NCBI RefSeq assembly: GCF_014650495.1
Contig: NZ_BMVB01000003.1
Span: 340,794 to 404,793 of the forward strand
DNA from: Streptomyces cinnamoneus
GTDB lineage: Bacteria; Actinomycetota; Actinomycetes; Streptomycetales; Streptomycetaceae
Direction of reading: 5' to 3'
DNA: 64,000 nucleotides
A model generated the notes under the pieces. That model ran no database searches, was not told where the DNA came from, and saw only the letters and a list, made by a program, of their open reading frames with translations. Of this stretch, positions 53,124 to 60,986 are shown one piece after another (position 1 is the first letter of the stretch; every line of letters starts with the position of its first letter). Position numbers and translations under genes: made by a program.

Positions 53124-53789
53124 CTACGTGCGGCTTCCGCCGATGACGAAGTCGAACGTCGCCTGCAGCGCGGGGCCGGCCTGACGGACGTTCATCAGCA
53201 GCGCCGGATGGAAGATCGGATCGGTGTTGTTGCGGGGCTCGCCGGGGAAGTAGAGCTGGGTGGTGAGGACGGGGCCACCGGGCGCCTGGACCTTGACGTG
53301 CAGGTGCCGGGTGCGGCCCGGGTAGAGGCCGGGGACGATCGTCGTCAGGGTGAACGCCCCGCGCGCGTCGGTGTACTGGTGCCCTCTCAGCCCGAATCCC
53401 CGGTTGTCGTAGGCACCTGTCGCGTCCGCCTGCCAGAAGTCCAGCAGGGCGCGGGCGACCGGGCGGCAGGTCAGTCCGAAGACGAAGCCGCCGACCGTGA
53501 GCCGGGTGCCCCGCGTCCCGGGTTCGAGCAGGGAGGCGCGTTGGGGGGAGTTCGGCTTGAAGTACGGGCCCTCGATCTGTGACGGCGTCGGGTCGTCCCC
53601 GTCGTCGCAGACCGGCGTCGGGGCGAGGGGCGCGTCCGACGGGCCGTGGTCCCGCGCGAGGGCCACGCCACTGCCGAGCAGCGCGGGCATGGGCACCGCG
53701 ACGAGTGCCGCCTTGAGCAGCGTCTTGCGGCTGAACGGGTGCCGCCCCGGGGGTACGGGGTCGCCGGTGTGGGTGTGCTCGTCCGCCAT
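53124..53789 (-). CDS. Secreted intradiol dioxygenase-like protein
   Basis: 221 residues. An N-terminal signal resembling a Tat leader (FSRKTLLKAALVAVP, only one Arg of the pair) precedes an intradiol ring-cleavage domain: EGPYF, LLDFWQADATGAYDN, RGHQYTD and the iron ligands in TRHLHVKV (two Tyr and two His expected). The family oxidatively cleaves catechols with Fe(III); secreted members may act on lignin- or siderophore-derived catechols. Divergent from no gene; an AraC regulator of the same strand lies 73 bp upstream. Confidence 0.85.
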   Translation of the reverse strand: MADEHTHTGDPVPPGRHPFSRKTLLKAALVAVPMPALLGSGVALARDHGPSDAPLAPTPVCDDGDDPTPSQIEGPYFKPNSPQRASLLEPGTRGTRLTVGGFVFGLTCRPVARALLDFWQADATGAYDNRGFGLRGHQYTDARGAFTLTTIVPGLYPGRTRHLHVKVQAPGGPVLTTQLYFPGEPRNNTDPIFHPALLMNVRQAGPALQATFDFVIGGSRT

Positions 53790-53862
53790 GGTCGGCCTCC
53801 TGGGGGTGAGTGGCTCGTGGACGAACCTAGGGAGGGCGGCCGGGCGGATCGATGGACTCCGT

Positions 53863-54795
53863 TCAGTGAACGTGGTGATTCCCGCGGGTCGCGGGCGCGT
53901 CCTGCCCCCCGGCCGTTGCCGCCGTGCGCCGGAAGGCTCCCGGGCTGACCCCCGTCTCCCGCCGGAAGAAGCGGCAGAAGTACGCGGGGTCGGTGAAGCC
54001 CACCCGCCGCGCGACCTGGCCCACGCCCAGGCTCGAACCCGTCAGCAGCCGCTTCGCCTCCAGGGTCCGTGCCGCGCGCACCAGTTCGCCGGGGGTCCGT
54101 CCGGTCGCCTGCTTCACCACCTCGTTCAGGTAGCCGACCGAAACGCCCAGACGTGCCGCGTAGGCCCCGACGGTCCCCTCGGCCCCCGCGGTCTCGGTCA
54201 GGAGCAGCCCGAACTCCCGGGAGACCTCCGCGGCCCGGCCCGGTGCCGTGCCGGGCTCCCGTACGGCGGGCAGACGCAGCGCCCGGACGAGGAGGATGTG
54301 CAGGTACGCCTCCAGGACGGAGATGTAGCCGTCGCCCTTGGCGGTGTACTCCTGGTGCATGGACCGGACCAGCGAGCCGATGCCGCAGCGGTCGTCGCCC
54401 GGGGCGGCGGGTGCGGCGGGGCCGTCGGTCAGGTGCAGCCAGGACCGCTCGCCGAGGGCGCGAAGGAGCTGCCGGTCGCCGGGACGGGCCAGCAGGAAGT
54501 CCTCGGTGAACAGCATCAGCACGCCGCGCAGGTCGTTCGTCCGCTCCCAGTAGTGCACTTGGCCGGGCAGCAGGAAGCACAGGTGGGGCGGGCTCAGTGG
54601 CCGGCGGACGAGGTCGATGACGTGGGCCCCGGAACCGCCGGTGACGTAGACGATCTCGTAGAACGTGTGCCGGTGGGGATAGCCGGCGCGGGAGTCGGGG
54701 CCGAGGGAGTCGAAGGAACCCATGGCGAACGGCGGCACTTGCGGGAGGGGGACCTGCAGCCGGTGCAGGGGGACGGGGTCCGTGTGCGTGTCCAT
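53863..54795 (-). CDS. AraC-family transcriptional regulator
   Basis: 310 residues: N-terminal cupin sensor (YPHRHTFYEIVYVTGG, HLCFLLPGQVHYW) and C-terminal double helix-turn-helix (LGVSVGYLNEVVKQATG and VARRVGFTDPAYFCRFFRRETGVSPGAFR). Likely controls the downstream secreted dioxygenase on the same strand. Inducer unknown. Confidence 0.9.
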   Translation of the reverse strand: MDTHTDPVPLHRLQVPLPQVPPFAMGSFDSLGPDSRAGYPHRHTFYEIVYVTGGSGAHVIDLVRRPLSPPHLCFLLPGQVHYWERTNDLRGVLMLFTEDFLLARPGDRQLLRALGERSWLHLTDGPAAPAAPGDDRCGIGSLVRSMHQEYTAKGDGYISVLEAYLHILLVRALRLPAVREPGTAPGRAAEVSREFGLLLTETAGAEGTVGAYAARLGVSVGYLNEVVKQATGRTPGELVRAARTLEAKRLLTGSSLGVGQVARRVGFTDPAYFCRFFRRETGVSPGAFRRTAATAGGQDAPATRGNHHVH

Positions 54796-54868
54796 GCTCC
54801 GTCCCTCCGTCCGGCGCGGCCGGAGGCCCTGGTCGCGCCGGGCGCTCCGGGGCGCGGTTCAACGACGT

Positions 54869-54909
54869 GCGAAGACCTCCCGGGCCGGCGGCCCGTAGGA
54901 GGTCTTCGC
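54869..54909 (-). terminator. Terminator of the secreted repeat protein gene
   Basis: 12-bp stem GCGAAGACCTCC (54869-54880) with its inverse at 54898-54909, plus an inner CGGGCC/GGCCCG stem. It begins 18 bp after the stop of the minus-strand gene. Confidence 0.75.
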
Positions 54910-54927
54910 CTTGGACCAGGGGCCTGA

Positions 54928-55899
54928 TCAGGGCCTGAGCAGGCCGTCGAACAGCTCCCAGCCGGACCACGGGCCGCCGATGGCCGCCTGCCGGCGGTGG
55001 TAGGGGTAGCCGCCGCTGTTGACGCCGAAGAGCTCGATGCGGCCGTCGGCGTTGGTCTCGGCGGCGACCTGGCTCAGCGCGCCGTCGAACTGCGCCCAGC
55101 CCGACCAGGGGCCGCCGATGGCGGTCTGCCAGCGGTGGTAGACGGCGTCGGCGCTGTTCGTGCCGAAGATCTCCAGGCGTCCGTCCGCGTTGCGGGCCGC
55201 GGCGATGGACGTCAGCTGGCCGTCGAGCTGCTCCCAGGCCGACCAGCGCCCGCCGAGGGCGGTCTGCCACTTGTGGTAGACCGATCCGGCGCTGTTGACG
55301 CCGAAGAGCTCGATGCGGCCGTCGGCGTTGGCTTCCGCGGCGACCTGGGTCAGGCCGCCCTCGATCTGTTCCCAGCCCGACCAGGGGCCGCCGATGGCCG
55401 TCTGCCAGCGGTGGAAGATGTTCCCGACGCTGTTGGTGCCGAAGAGTTCGAGCCGTCCGTCCGCGTTGCGGGCCACGGCGACGGACGTCAGCAGCCCGTC
55501 GAGCTGCTCCCAGTTGGACCACGGGGTGCTGGAATCGGGGGTCTGCCAGCGGTGGTAGATGTTCCCGGCGCCGTTCACGCCGAACAGCTCCATGCGGCCG
55601 TCGGCGTTGGTCTCGGCGGCCACGGCGCGCAGCGCGCCGTCGAACTGCGCCCAGGGCGACCACGAGCCGCCCGCACGGGTCTGGTAGCGGTGGAAGACGC
55701 CGTCACCGCTGTTGGTGCCGAAGAGCTCCAGGCGCCCGTCGGCGTTGCGGGCTGCTGCTATGGAGGAACCGAAGACGGTGACGCCGACCCGGTTCGCGGC
55801 GGTCGCGGGGGTCGGGGCCGTGCCCAGCAGCATCACGGCCGAGGCCGACGCCACGAGGGCGCTGACCAGTCGGCCGATGCGTCTGTGTCTTTTTCTCAT
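54928..55899 (-). CDS. Secreted beta-propeller repeat protein (PLL/tectonin-like)
   Basis: 323 residues with a Sec signal peptide (basic MRKRHRRIGR, hydrophobic core, TPATAA). The mature protein is almost entirely six repeats of about 46 residues, each with an NADGR-E-FG-N core, a YHRWQT strand and a W..W.Q turn. This resembles the seven-bladed PLL or tectonin lectin propellers, which bind sugars. Odd and even repeats differ (ARNADGRLELFGTNS versus AETNADGRIELFGVNS), so the gene grew by duplicating two-blade units. AGGAAAGG precedes the ATG. Ligand unknown. Confidence 0.82.
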   Translation of the reverse strand: MRKRHRRIGRLVSALVASASAVMLLGTAPTPATAANRVGVTVFGSSIAAARNADGRLELFGTNSGDGVFHRYQTRAGGSWSPWAQFDGALRAVAAETNADGRMELFGVNGAGNIYHRWQTPDSSTPWSNWEQLDGLLTSVAVARNADGRLELFGTNSVGNIFHRWQTAIGGPWSGWEQIEGGLTQVAAEANADGRIELFGVNSAGSVYHKWQTALGGRWSAWEQLDGQLTSIAAARNADGRLEIFGTNSADAVYHRWQTAIGGPWSGWAQFDGALSQVAAETNADGRIELFGVNSGGYPYHRRQAAIGGPWSGWELFDGLLRP

Positions 55900-56037
55900 C
55901 GAATGCCCTTTCCTGCTCGGGAACGGAGCCCATGCCGATGGGAAACGCTGGGCACGGTACAGCCACTGTGTCGCCCCGCACAGCGTGCCGACGCGCCCTC
56001 CGGGGGCGCTTTCCGGCCGACCGTGGACGCCGGCGCG

Positions 56038-56391
56038 TCACATGGCGGCCCAGGGGACCCGGCAGACGTGGGGCGTGCCGTCCGGCGGACACAGTCGCCG
56101 TAGCACTGTCTTGCGCAGTGACCGCCACATCCGCAGGGAGCAGGCCAAGCCGATGCGCAGCTCCACCGGCCGCCGCCCCGCCGGGTCCTCCCCCGGGTGC
56201 TCGCACGACCACTGCTCCGCCAGGTCCTCGTACAGGTCCTCCACCCGCGCGTCCGGCTCCGGGATCCCGTTCTCCTCCCAGCGCACCACACGGACACCGC
56301 GCGAGGCCGCCGCGGACCTCACGGTGTTGCGGACCCACTCCATGCCGGCCTCGTCCGCGTAGAGACCGAAGACCAGCTCCCTGCCGCTCAC
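56038..56391 (-). CDS. Hypothetical protein
   Basis: 117 residues from GTG 56391 with GGGGGAG at 7-nt spacing. No signal, membrane helix or domain that I recognise. Acidic middle (EDLYEDLAEQW) and a basic C-terminal third (RMWRSLRKTVLRRL). Lies alone on the minus strand between two secreted-protein genes. Confidence 0.55.
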   Translation of the reverse strand: MSGRELVFGLYADEAGMEWVRNTVRSAAASRGVRVVRWEENGIPEPDARVEDLYEDLAEQWSCEHPGEDPAGRRPVELRIGLACSLRMWRSLRKTVLRRLCPPDGTPHVCRVPWAAM

Positions 56392-56543
56392 GTCGTCACT
56401 CCCCCTTGAGCCATGAGTTCATGGCGTCGCACCCGGCGTCGGGTCATCGTTCCTTCATCGGCCGTGGCTACCGTCGCGCACGAGTCCAGGTCATCACTTT
56501 CCGCACTTTCCCACCTTCCGAACGTTCCGACCAGGAGGTCATG

Positions 56544-57527
56544 GTGAGCGAGCACCGTCCCACGCGTAGAGGCGTCTTGAAGGCCGTCGGCGGAATCTCC
56601 GCGGCCATGGCTCTCGGCGGCGGGAGCGTCGTCGCCGCGGCATCGGCGGCCAGTGCGGCCGGCGACGGCTTCGGGCTGCGCATCGTGGACCGCAACGAGA
56701 ACGACCCCCGCATGTGGTACTACCGGTTCGCGACGGACGCGATCGGCTGGAACCCCGGCGTCAACGTCCTGCTCCCGGACGACTACCACACCAGTGGCCG
56801 CACCTACCCCGTCCTCTACCTGTTCCACGGCGGCGCCGAGGACTTCATCGACTTCGACCGCAAGGGCATCCGCGCCTGGACGGCCGGCAAGCCGATCATC
56901 GTCGTGATGCCCGACGGCGGCCGGGCCGGCTGGTACTCCAATCCGGTCAGCTCCCGCACCGGCCCGCGGAACTGGGAGACCTTCCACATCGCCCAGCTGC
57001 TCCCCTGGATCGAGGCGAACTTCCGGACGTACGCCGAATACGACGGCCGTGCCGTCTCCGGGTTCTCGATGGGCGGCTTCGGCGCGCTGAAGTACGCGGC
57101 CAAGTACTACGGCCACTTCGCGTCCGTGAGCGCGCATTCCGGCCCGGCCAGCCTGCGCCGCGACTCCGGCCTCGTCGTCCACTGGGCCAACCTGTCGTCC
57201 GCGGCCGCGGACCTGGGTGGCGGCACCGTCTACGGCGCGCCGCTGTGGGACCAGGCCAGGGTCAGCGCCGACAACCCGGTCGAGCGCATCGAGAGCTACC
57301 GGAACAAGCGGGTCTTCCTCGTGGCCGGAACCAGTCCCGACCCGGTCAACTGGTTCGACAGGGCCAACGAGACCCAGGTGCTGGCCGGTCAGCGGGAGTT
57401 CCGCGGCCTCCTCGGCAACGCCGGCATCCCGCACGAGTGGCACGAAGAGCCCGGCGGCCACTTCGTCCGCGACTACATGTTCACGCGCGATCTCGACGGC
57501 ATCATCGACCGCCTCCGCAAGGCGTAG
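56544..57527 (+). CDS. Tat-exported alpha/beta-hydrolase esterase (antigen 85/esterase D-like)
   Basis: About 327 residues. A twin-arginine leader (RPTRRGVLKAVGG) precedes a hydrolase domain with VLYLFHGGAEDF, the nucleophile Ser175 in GFSMGG and a late His in PGGHF. The fold family includes mycolyltransferase-like and S-formylglutathione-hydrolase-like esterases, and secreted trehalose or feruloyl esterases. An ATG at 56541 is too close to AGGAGG, so the GTG at 56544 is preferred. Natural substrate unknown. Confidence 0.86.
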   Translation: MSEHRPTRRGVLKAVGGISAAMALGGGSVVAAASAASAAGDGFGLRIVDRNENDPRMWYYRFATDAIGWNPGVNVLLPDDYHTSGRTYPVLYLFHGGAEDFIDFDRKGIRAWTAGKPIIVVMPDGGRAGWYSNPVSSRTGPRNWETFHIAQLLPWIEANFRTYAEYDGRAVSGFSMGGFGALKYAAKYYGHFASVSAHSGPASLRRDSGLVVHWANLSSAAADLGGGTVYGAPLWDQARVSADNPVERIESYRNKRVFLVAGTSPDPVNWFDRANETQVLAGQREFRGLLGNAGIPHEWHEEPGGHFVRDYMFTRDLDGIIDRLRKA

Positions 57528-57648
57528 CGCGGTAATACTTTTCTCCCTCTTCGACCACCTTCGAAGCCTCTGGCCGCGATGCGCGCATACGGGCCAGTCT
57601 GGCGTCGAAGGCATCAACCGCCTCCCTCGGTCGAGAGGAAGAAGAGAC

Positions 57649-58005
57649 ATGAAGGCTCAAGATTCATCATTCACCAGGTTCGCCCGCCGCGGCCCCCGGC
57701 TCGGCCTGGCCGCGTTCGCGCTGGCCGGTGCGCTGGCCTGTGCGGTGGCCGCGCCGGCGAGCGCGGCCCCCGACAGGATCAACGCCTGCGGCTGGAACAA
57801 GGGCACCGGCGGCGAACGCGCCTTCTACGAGCACTGCGCCAACGACACCAACGTCTGGATCCAGGTCAAGCGGTGGCCACGCGGCGACTACCACCGCTGC
57901 GTCGGCCCGGGCCGCACCAACCTGGACTTCGACGCGACGGGAGCCTGGTACGACAGCACCTACCGCGGCGGGCTCTGCTCCCACCCCGGCGACACCGGCC
58001 CCTGA
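57649..58005 (+). CDS. Small secreted protein, DUF6355-like
   Basis: 118 residues with a Sec signal ending near PASAAP; mature chain of about 78 residues with four cysteines (ACGWNKG, YEHCAND, HRCVGPG, GLCSHP) and several Trp and Tyr residues, suggesting two disulphides. Resembles the small actinobacterial DUF6355 family. GAGGAAGAAGAG precedes the ATG. It follows the esterase gene at 121 bp and may be co-expressed. Function unknown. Confidence 0.72.
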   Translation: MKAQDSSFTRFARRGPRLGLAAFALAGALACAVAAPASAAPDRINACGWNKGTGGERAFYEHCANDTNVWIQVKRWPRGDYHRCVGPGRTNLDFDATGAWYDSTYRGGLCSHPGDTGP

Positions 58006-58039
58006 CCGGCCCCGCCGCAGGCCGGGTGGCTCGTGCATC

Positions 58040-58070
58040 CGTCCCGGTGTCGCACAGCGGCACCGGGACG
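58040..58070. terminator. Bidirectional hairpin terminator
   Basis: Perfect 10-bp stem (CGTCCCGGTG at 58040-58049 with CACCGGGACG at 58061-58070) between the small secreted protein gene and the convergent methyltransferase gene. Confidence 0.72.
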
Positions 58071-58085
58071 CCCACACCCCTCCAC

Positions 58086-59150
58086 TCAGGACGGCTTCGC
58101 CTCGATGAGGTGGAAGACGTTCGGCTGGGGCAGCGGGGTGATGGTGTCGAGCGTGAAGCCCGCCGCGGTGCACAGGCCGGCGAAGTCGTCCGCGGTGCGT
58201 TCCCTGCCGCCGAGGTTCACGAGCATGTTGAGGTCGCTGAGGTAGGTCAGGGCGTGGGTTTCGGCCGATACGACGGCCGGCAGGACCGGTTCGACCAGCA
58301 CCAGGGAGCCGTGGTCGGGGATGACCTCCCTGATGTTCCGGAGAATGGTGACGCACTGCTCGTCGTTCCAGTCGTGGACCACGCTCTTGAGCAGGTAGAG
58401 GTCGCCGCCGGCCGGAGCGGACGCGAAGAAGTCGCCGACCGTGAGGGTGATGCGGTCGGCGAGTTTCCCGTCGGCGAGCAGGGCGGGGGCCTGGGCGAGT
58501 CCCTCCGCGGTGTCGTAGACGACGCCCCGGGGCCCGGGGTGTGCGCGAAGGACGGCGGCCAGGAGCGTTCCGTCGCCTCCGCCCACGTCCACGACGGTCC
58601 CGAAGCGGCCGAAGTCGTAGTGTGCAGGGAGCACTTCGGCCACGACCTGCGTGGCCTGGCCCATCGCCGCGTTGAACTCCGCGGACAGCTCGGGCCGTTC
58701 CTTGAGGTAGCTGAAGAAGTCCGTGCCGAAGGCCGCCTCGAATCCGACCTCTCCGGTCCGGACGCTCTGCTCCAGGAAGTCCCAGCCGCGCGTCATCGAA
58801 GGATCGGTGAACACCCGGGCGACCGACACCAGCGTGCCGGGGACCCCGGAGCGCAGCAGATCGCCCGCCGGAGTGGTGGCGAAGGTGCCGGGTGCGGTCT
58901 CGGTGAGCAGCTGCAGGCCGGCCAGTGCACGCAGCAGGCGGTGCGTGGCCTGGGGCTGGGTGCCGAGCACGCGGGCGAGATCGGCGACCGTGCGCTCGCC
59001 CTCGCCCACCTGCTCGAAGACTCCCAGGCGTACGGCCGTGCCCAGGACGTACGTCCCCATCTGCCCGAAGGCCAGTTGCATCACGGCGGCCCGCTCCGCC
59101 CAGCCCACCGGTGTCGCGTCATGTCCCGTGTCACGCTTCGCGCTGGTCAT
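58086..59150 (-). CDS. O-methyltransferase (AziB2/hydroxyneurosporene-type), iron-box controlled
   Basis: 354 residues: N-terminal winged-helix dimerisation domain (RTVADLARVLGTQPQATHRLLRAL) and C-terminal SAM domain (TVVDVGGGDGTLLA, GDFFASAP, LKSVVHDWNDEQ with the usual catalytic His). The family O-methylates phenolic natural products. The frame extends to 59246, but ATG 59150 behind GAAGGGG is preferred. An iron box sits 100 bp upstream, so it is probably expressed when iron is scarce. The acceptor could be a catecholate or another phenolic made elsewhere in the genome. Confidence 0.87.
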   Translation of the reverse strand: MTSAKRDTGHDATPVGWAERAAVMQLAFGQMGTYVLGTAVRLGVFEQVGEGERTVADLARVLGTQPQATHRLLRALAGLQLLTETAPGTFATTPAGDLLRSGVPGTLVSVARVFTDPSMTRGWDFLEQSVRTGEVGFEAAFGTDFFSYLKERPELSAEFNAAMGQATQVVAEVLPAHYDFGRFGTVVDVGGGDGTLLAAVLRAHPGPRGVVYDTAEGLAQAPALLADGKLADRITLTVGDFFASAPAGGDLYLLKSVVHDWNDEQCVTILRNIREVIPDHGSLVLVEPVLPAVVSAETHALTYLSDLNMLVNLGGRERTADDFAGLCTAAGFTLDTITPLPQPNVFHLIEAKPS

Positions 59151-59249
59151 GTGCAGCCCCTTCCGCAGTGGCCCGTCTCGCGCCGCGTCCCGGCGCGCGG
59201 CATGGCGCGGCAGGAGCGCACGACGCACGCGCACCACCGCCACCATTAC

Positions 59250-59268
59250 TTAGGTAAGCCTAAGTTGA
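59250..59268. promoter_or_regulatory. Iron box upstream of the O-methyltransferase
   Basis: TTAGGTAAGCCTAAGTTGA; read on the minus strand it matches the DmdR/IdeR consensus at 15 of 19 positions, with the palindrome ACTTAGG-TAAG-CCTAAGT around it. It is upstream of the methyltransferase and downstream of the questin-oxidase-like gene, so it serves the former. Confidence 0.75.
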
Positions 59269-59299
59269 TGGTGGCGGCGGTGGCAATGCTGCCGTGCGA

Positions 59300-60433
59300 C
59301 TAGGGCGCGGTCCGGCTCCAGCCCCCGACACCACCCCCGGCGTCGAGCGGGGTGATGCGCCGCAGCGCCGCGTATGCGGCCGCCGGATAGCGCGGGTCGG
59401 GCTTCAGCGCGTACTCGCGCAGGCACGCCTCGGTGAACTTGATGACGTGCTCGTCGCCGTGTTCGGCGGCCCGGGCGCCCAGTTCGCCGATCGGGGGCAG
59501 GTCGGGAACCTCCGATCGCCAGGCCGTCGTGCCCTCGTCGCGCCGGTCGACGGTGAAGGTCAGCAGCAAGGCCGCCTGCACCTGCCACAGCCGGGCCAGG
59601 GTCGGCACGTGCAGTGCCTCCGGCAGGTGCGGGAACAGGATGCGTACGGCCGCCGGCGCGGTCACGCCGTGGATGAGCGGCACCGGGGGCACCTCGGGGT
59701 GGCCGAGGTAGACGTCGGCGAACTGGGCCGTCATCTCGCTCAGCAGGCGCGGCGCCTGCTCGGGGGCCAGCCACTGCAAGGAGTCGCCGTAGGCGGGCAC
59801 CTGGGCAAGGGAGTCCAGGCGCCGGCGGGCCCCTTCCGGACCGAGGCCACCCTCCTGCGGCATGCGGGGCAGCGCGGCGACCGCGGCGGGCAGCCCGTAG
59901 GAACCACGCAGCCGCGGCTGCCCGGGCAGCTCGGCGTAGCGGGCGGCCCAGTACGCCAGCCCACGTGACAATTCGGCCAGCTGGAGGGGTTCCGGCTTCT
60001 CGCCCGCGGCGTACAGTCCACGCACCGCGTGGGCGGTTCGGATCAGGCCGTGCGTCAGGCCGGCGAAGAGACCCGGAAGCAGGCGCGGCCACCAGCGGAC
60101 CAGGACCTCGCGCCAGTGCGCCTCGGCGAGCTCACGGGCGAAGAGCAGTTCCCAGTCGCCGGCCCGGTGGAACTCCCCCAGCGCGGAACGCCAGGAGGAT
60201 TCGTCCGCGGGGTCGAGGCCGAAGCGGGCGGCGGGCGGTTCGTGGTGTTCCATCGCCCGCCGGTAGCGCCCCACCCACCGGGCCACCGCGTCCTCCTGGC
60301 CGAGCAGGGCCAGCGCCTCGGCGCCCATCGGCCCGTGATTGGCGACGTCGACCCCCTTCCCCCGCTCGTACCCGAGGTCTTCCATCCGTTCCAGTGCGTC
60401 GTTGACCGCATCGCGGTAGCTGAGCGACGGCAT
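59300..60433 (-). CDS. Questin oxidase-family protein (DUF4243)
   Basis: 377 residues, helical, beginning with a DALERMEDLGYE segment and the characteristic NHGPMGAEALALLGQ. Fungal relatives perform Baeyer-Villiger-type ring opening of anthraquinones such as questin; bacterial copies are mostly uncharacterised. Divergent from a MarR regulator across a perfect palindrome, which suggests induction by a phenolic or quinone. Confidence 0.82.
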   Translation of the reverse strand: MPSLSYRDAVNDALERMEDLGYERGKGVDVANHGPMGAEALALLGQEDAVARWVGRYRRAMEHHEPPAARFGLDPADESSWRSALGEFHRAGDWELLFARELAEAHWREVLVRWWPRLLPGLFAGLTHGLIRTAHAVRGLYAAGEKPEPLQLAELSRGLAYWAARYAELPGQPRLRGSYGLPAAVAALPRMPQEGGLGPEGARRRLDSLAQVPAYGDSLQWLAPEQAPRLLSEMTAQFADVYLGHPEVPPVPLIHGVTAPAAVRILFPHLPEALHVPTLARLWQVQAALLLTFTVDRRDEGTTAWRSEVPDLPPIGELGARAAEHGDEHVIKFTEACLREYALKPDPRYPAAAYAALRRITPLDAGGGVGGWSRTAP

Positions 60434-60452
60434 CGAGAGACCACCTTTCGAC

Positions 60453-60471
60453 TATCCAAATAGTTTGGATA
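60453..60471. promoter_or_regulatory. Perfect palindromic operator for the MarR regulator
   Basis: TATCCAAA and TTTGGATA are exact inverted 8-bp arms around TAG, in the 61-bp gap between the divergent questin-oxidase-like and MarR genes. A further ATATCCAAA half site overlaps on the right. Confidence 0.75.
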
Positions 60472-60494
60472 TCCAAAGCATCTACACTCGTAGT

Positions 60495-60986
60495 ATGCAC
60501 GACACCCACGAGACCGGGAAGACGCCCCGGACCCCGACCGCGGACGAAGCCCGCATCGTCGGCCTTGTGCCGCTCCTGGAGCCGTACTTCCGCAGTGCAG
60601 TCGTGCGGGGACTCATGCCGGCACCCCTGCGCGACGCGATGGAGACGCACGGGCTGACGCCGCGCCACGGTGCCGTACTGCCGCAGCTGATGGCCGGAGA
60701 GCCGCTGACCGTGAGCGAGATCGCCCGACGGCTCCACGTGTCGGTGCCCACCGCCAGCGAGCTGGTCGGCGGCCTGAGCCGGGCCGGGATCGTGGAGCGC
60801 ACCGAGGACCCGGCGAACCGCCGCCGGATCCTGGTGTCCCTGGCCGAGTCGTACCGCCGGCCGCTCGAAACCTTCGTCGCCCTGCGCGGCGAACCCCTGC
60901 TGCGCGCCCTGGACGGCCTGACGCCCACCCAGCGGGACGGGTTCGTGGCGGGCCTCACGGCCTGGGTGAGCGAGGTGCAGAGCTAG
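60495..60986 (+). CDS. MarR-family transcriptional regulator, probably leaderless
   Basis: 163 residues; winged helix LTVSEIARRLHVSVPTASELVGGLSRAGIVERTEDPANRR. A TTG at 60465 lies inside the operator and is rejected; ATG 60495 begins 7 nt after TACACT (60483-60488), so transcript and coding sequence probably start together. Likely autorepressor and repressor of the divergent gene. The last 32 nt overlap the convergent monooxygenase gene. Confidence 0.88.
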   Translation: MHDTHETGKTPRTPTADEARIVGLVPLLEPYFRSAVVRGLMPAPLRDAMETHGLTPRHGAVLPQLMAGEPLTVSEIARRLHVSVPTASELVGGLSRAGIVERTEDPANRRRILVSLAESYRRPLETFVALRGEPLLRALDGLTPTQRDGFVAGLTAWVSEVQS

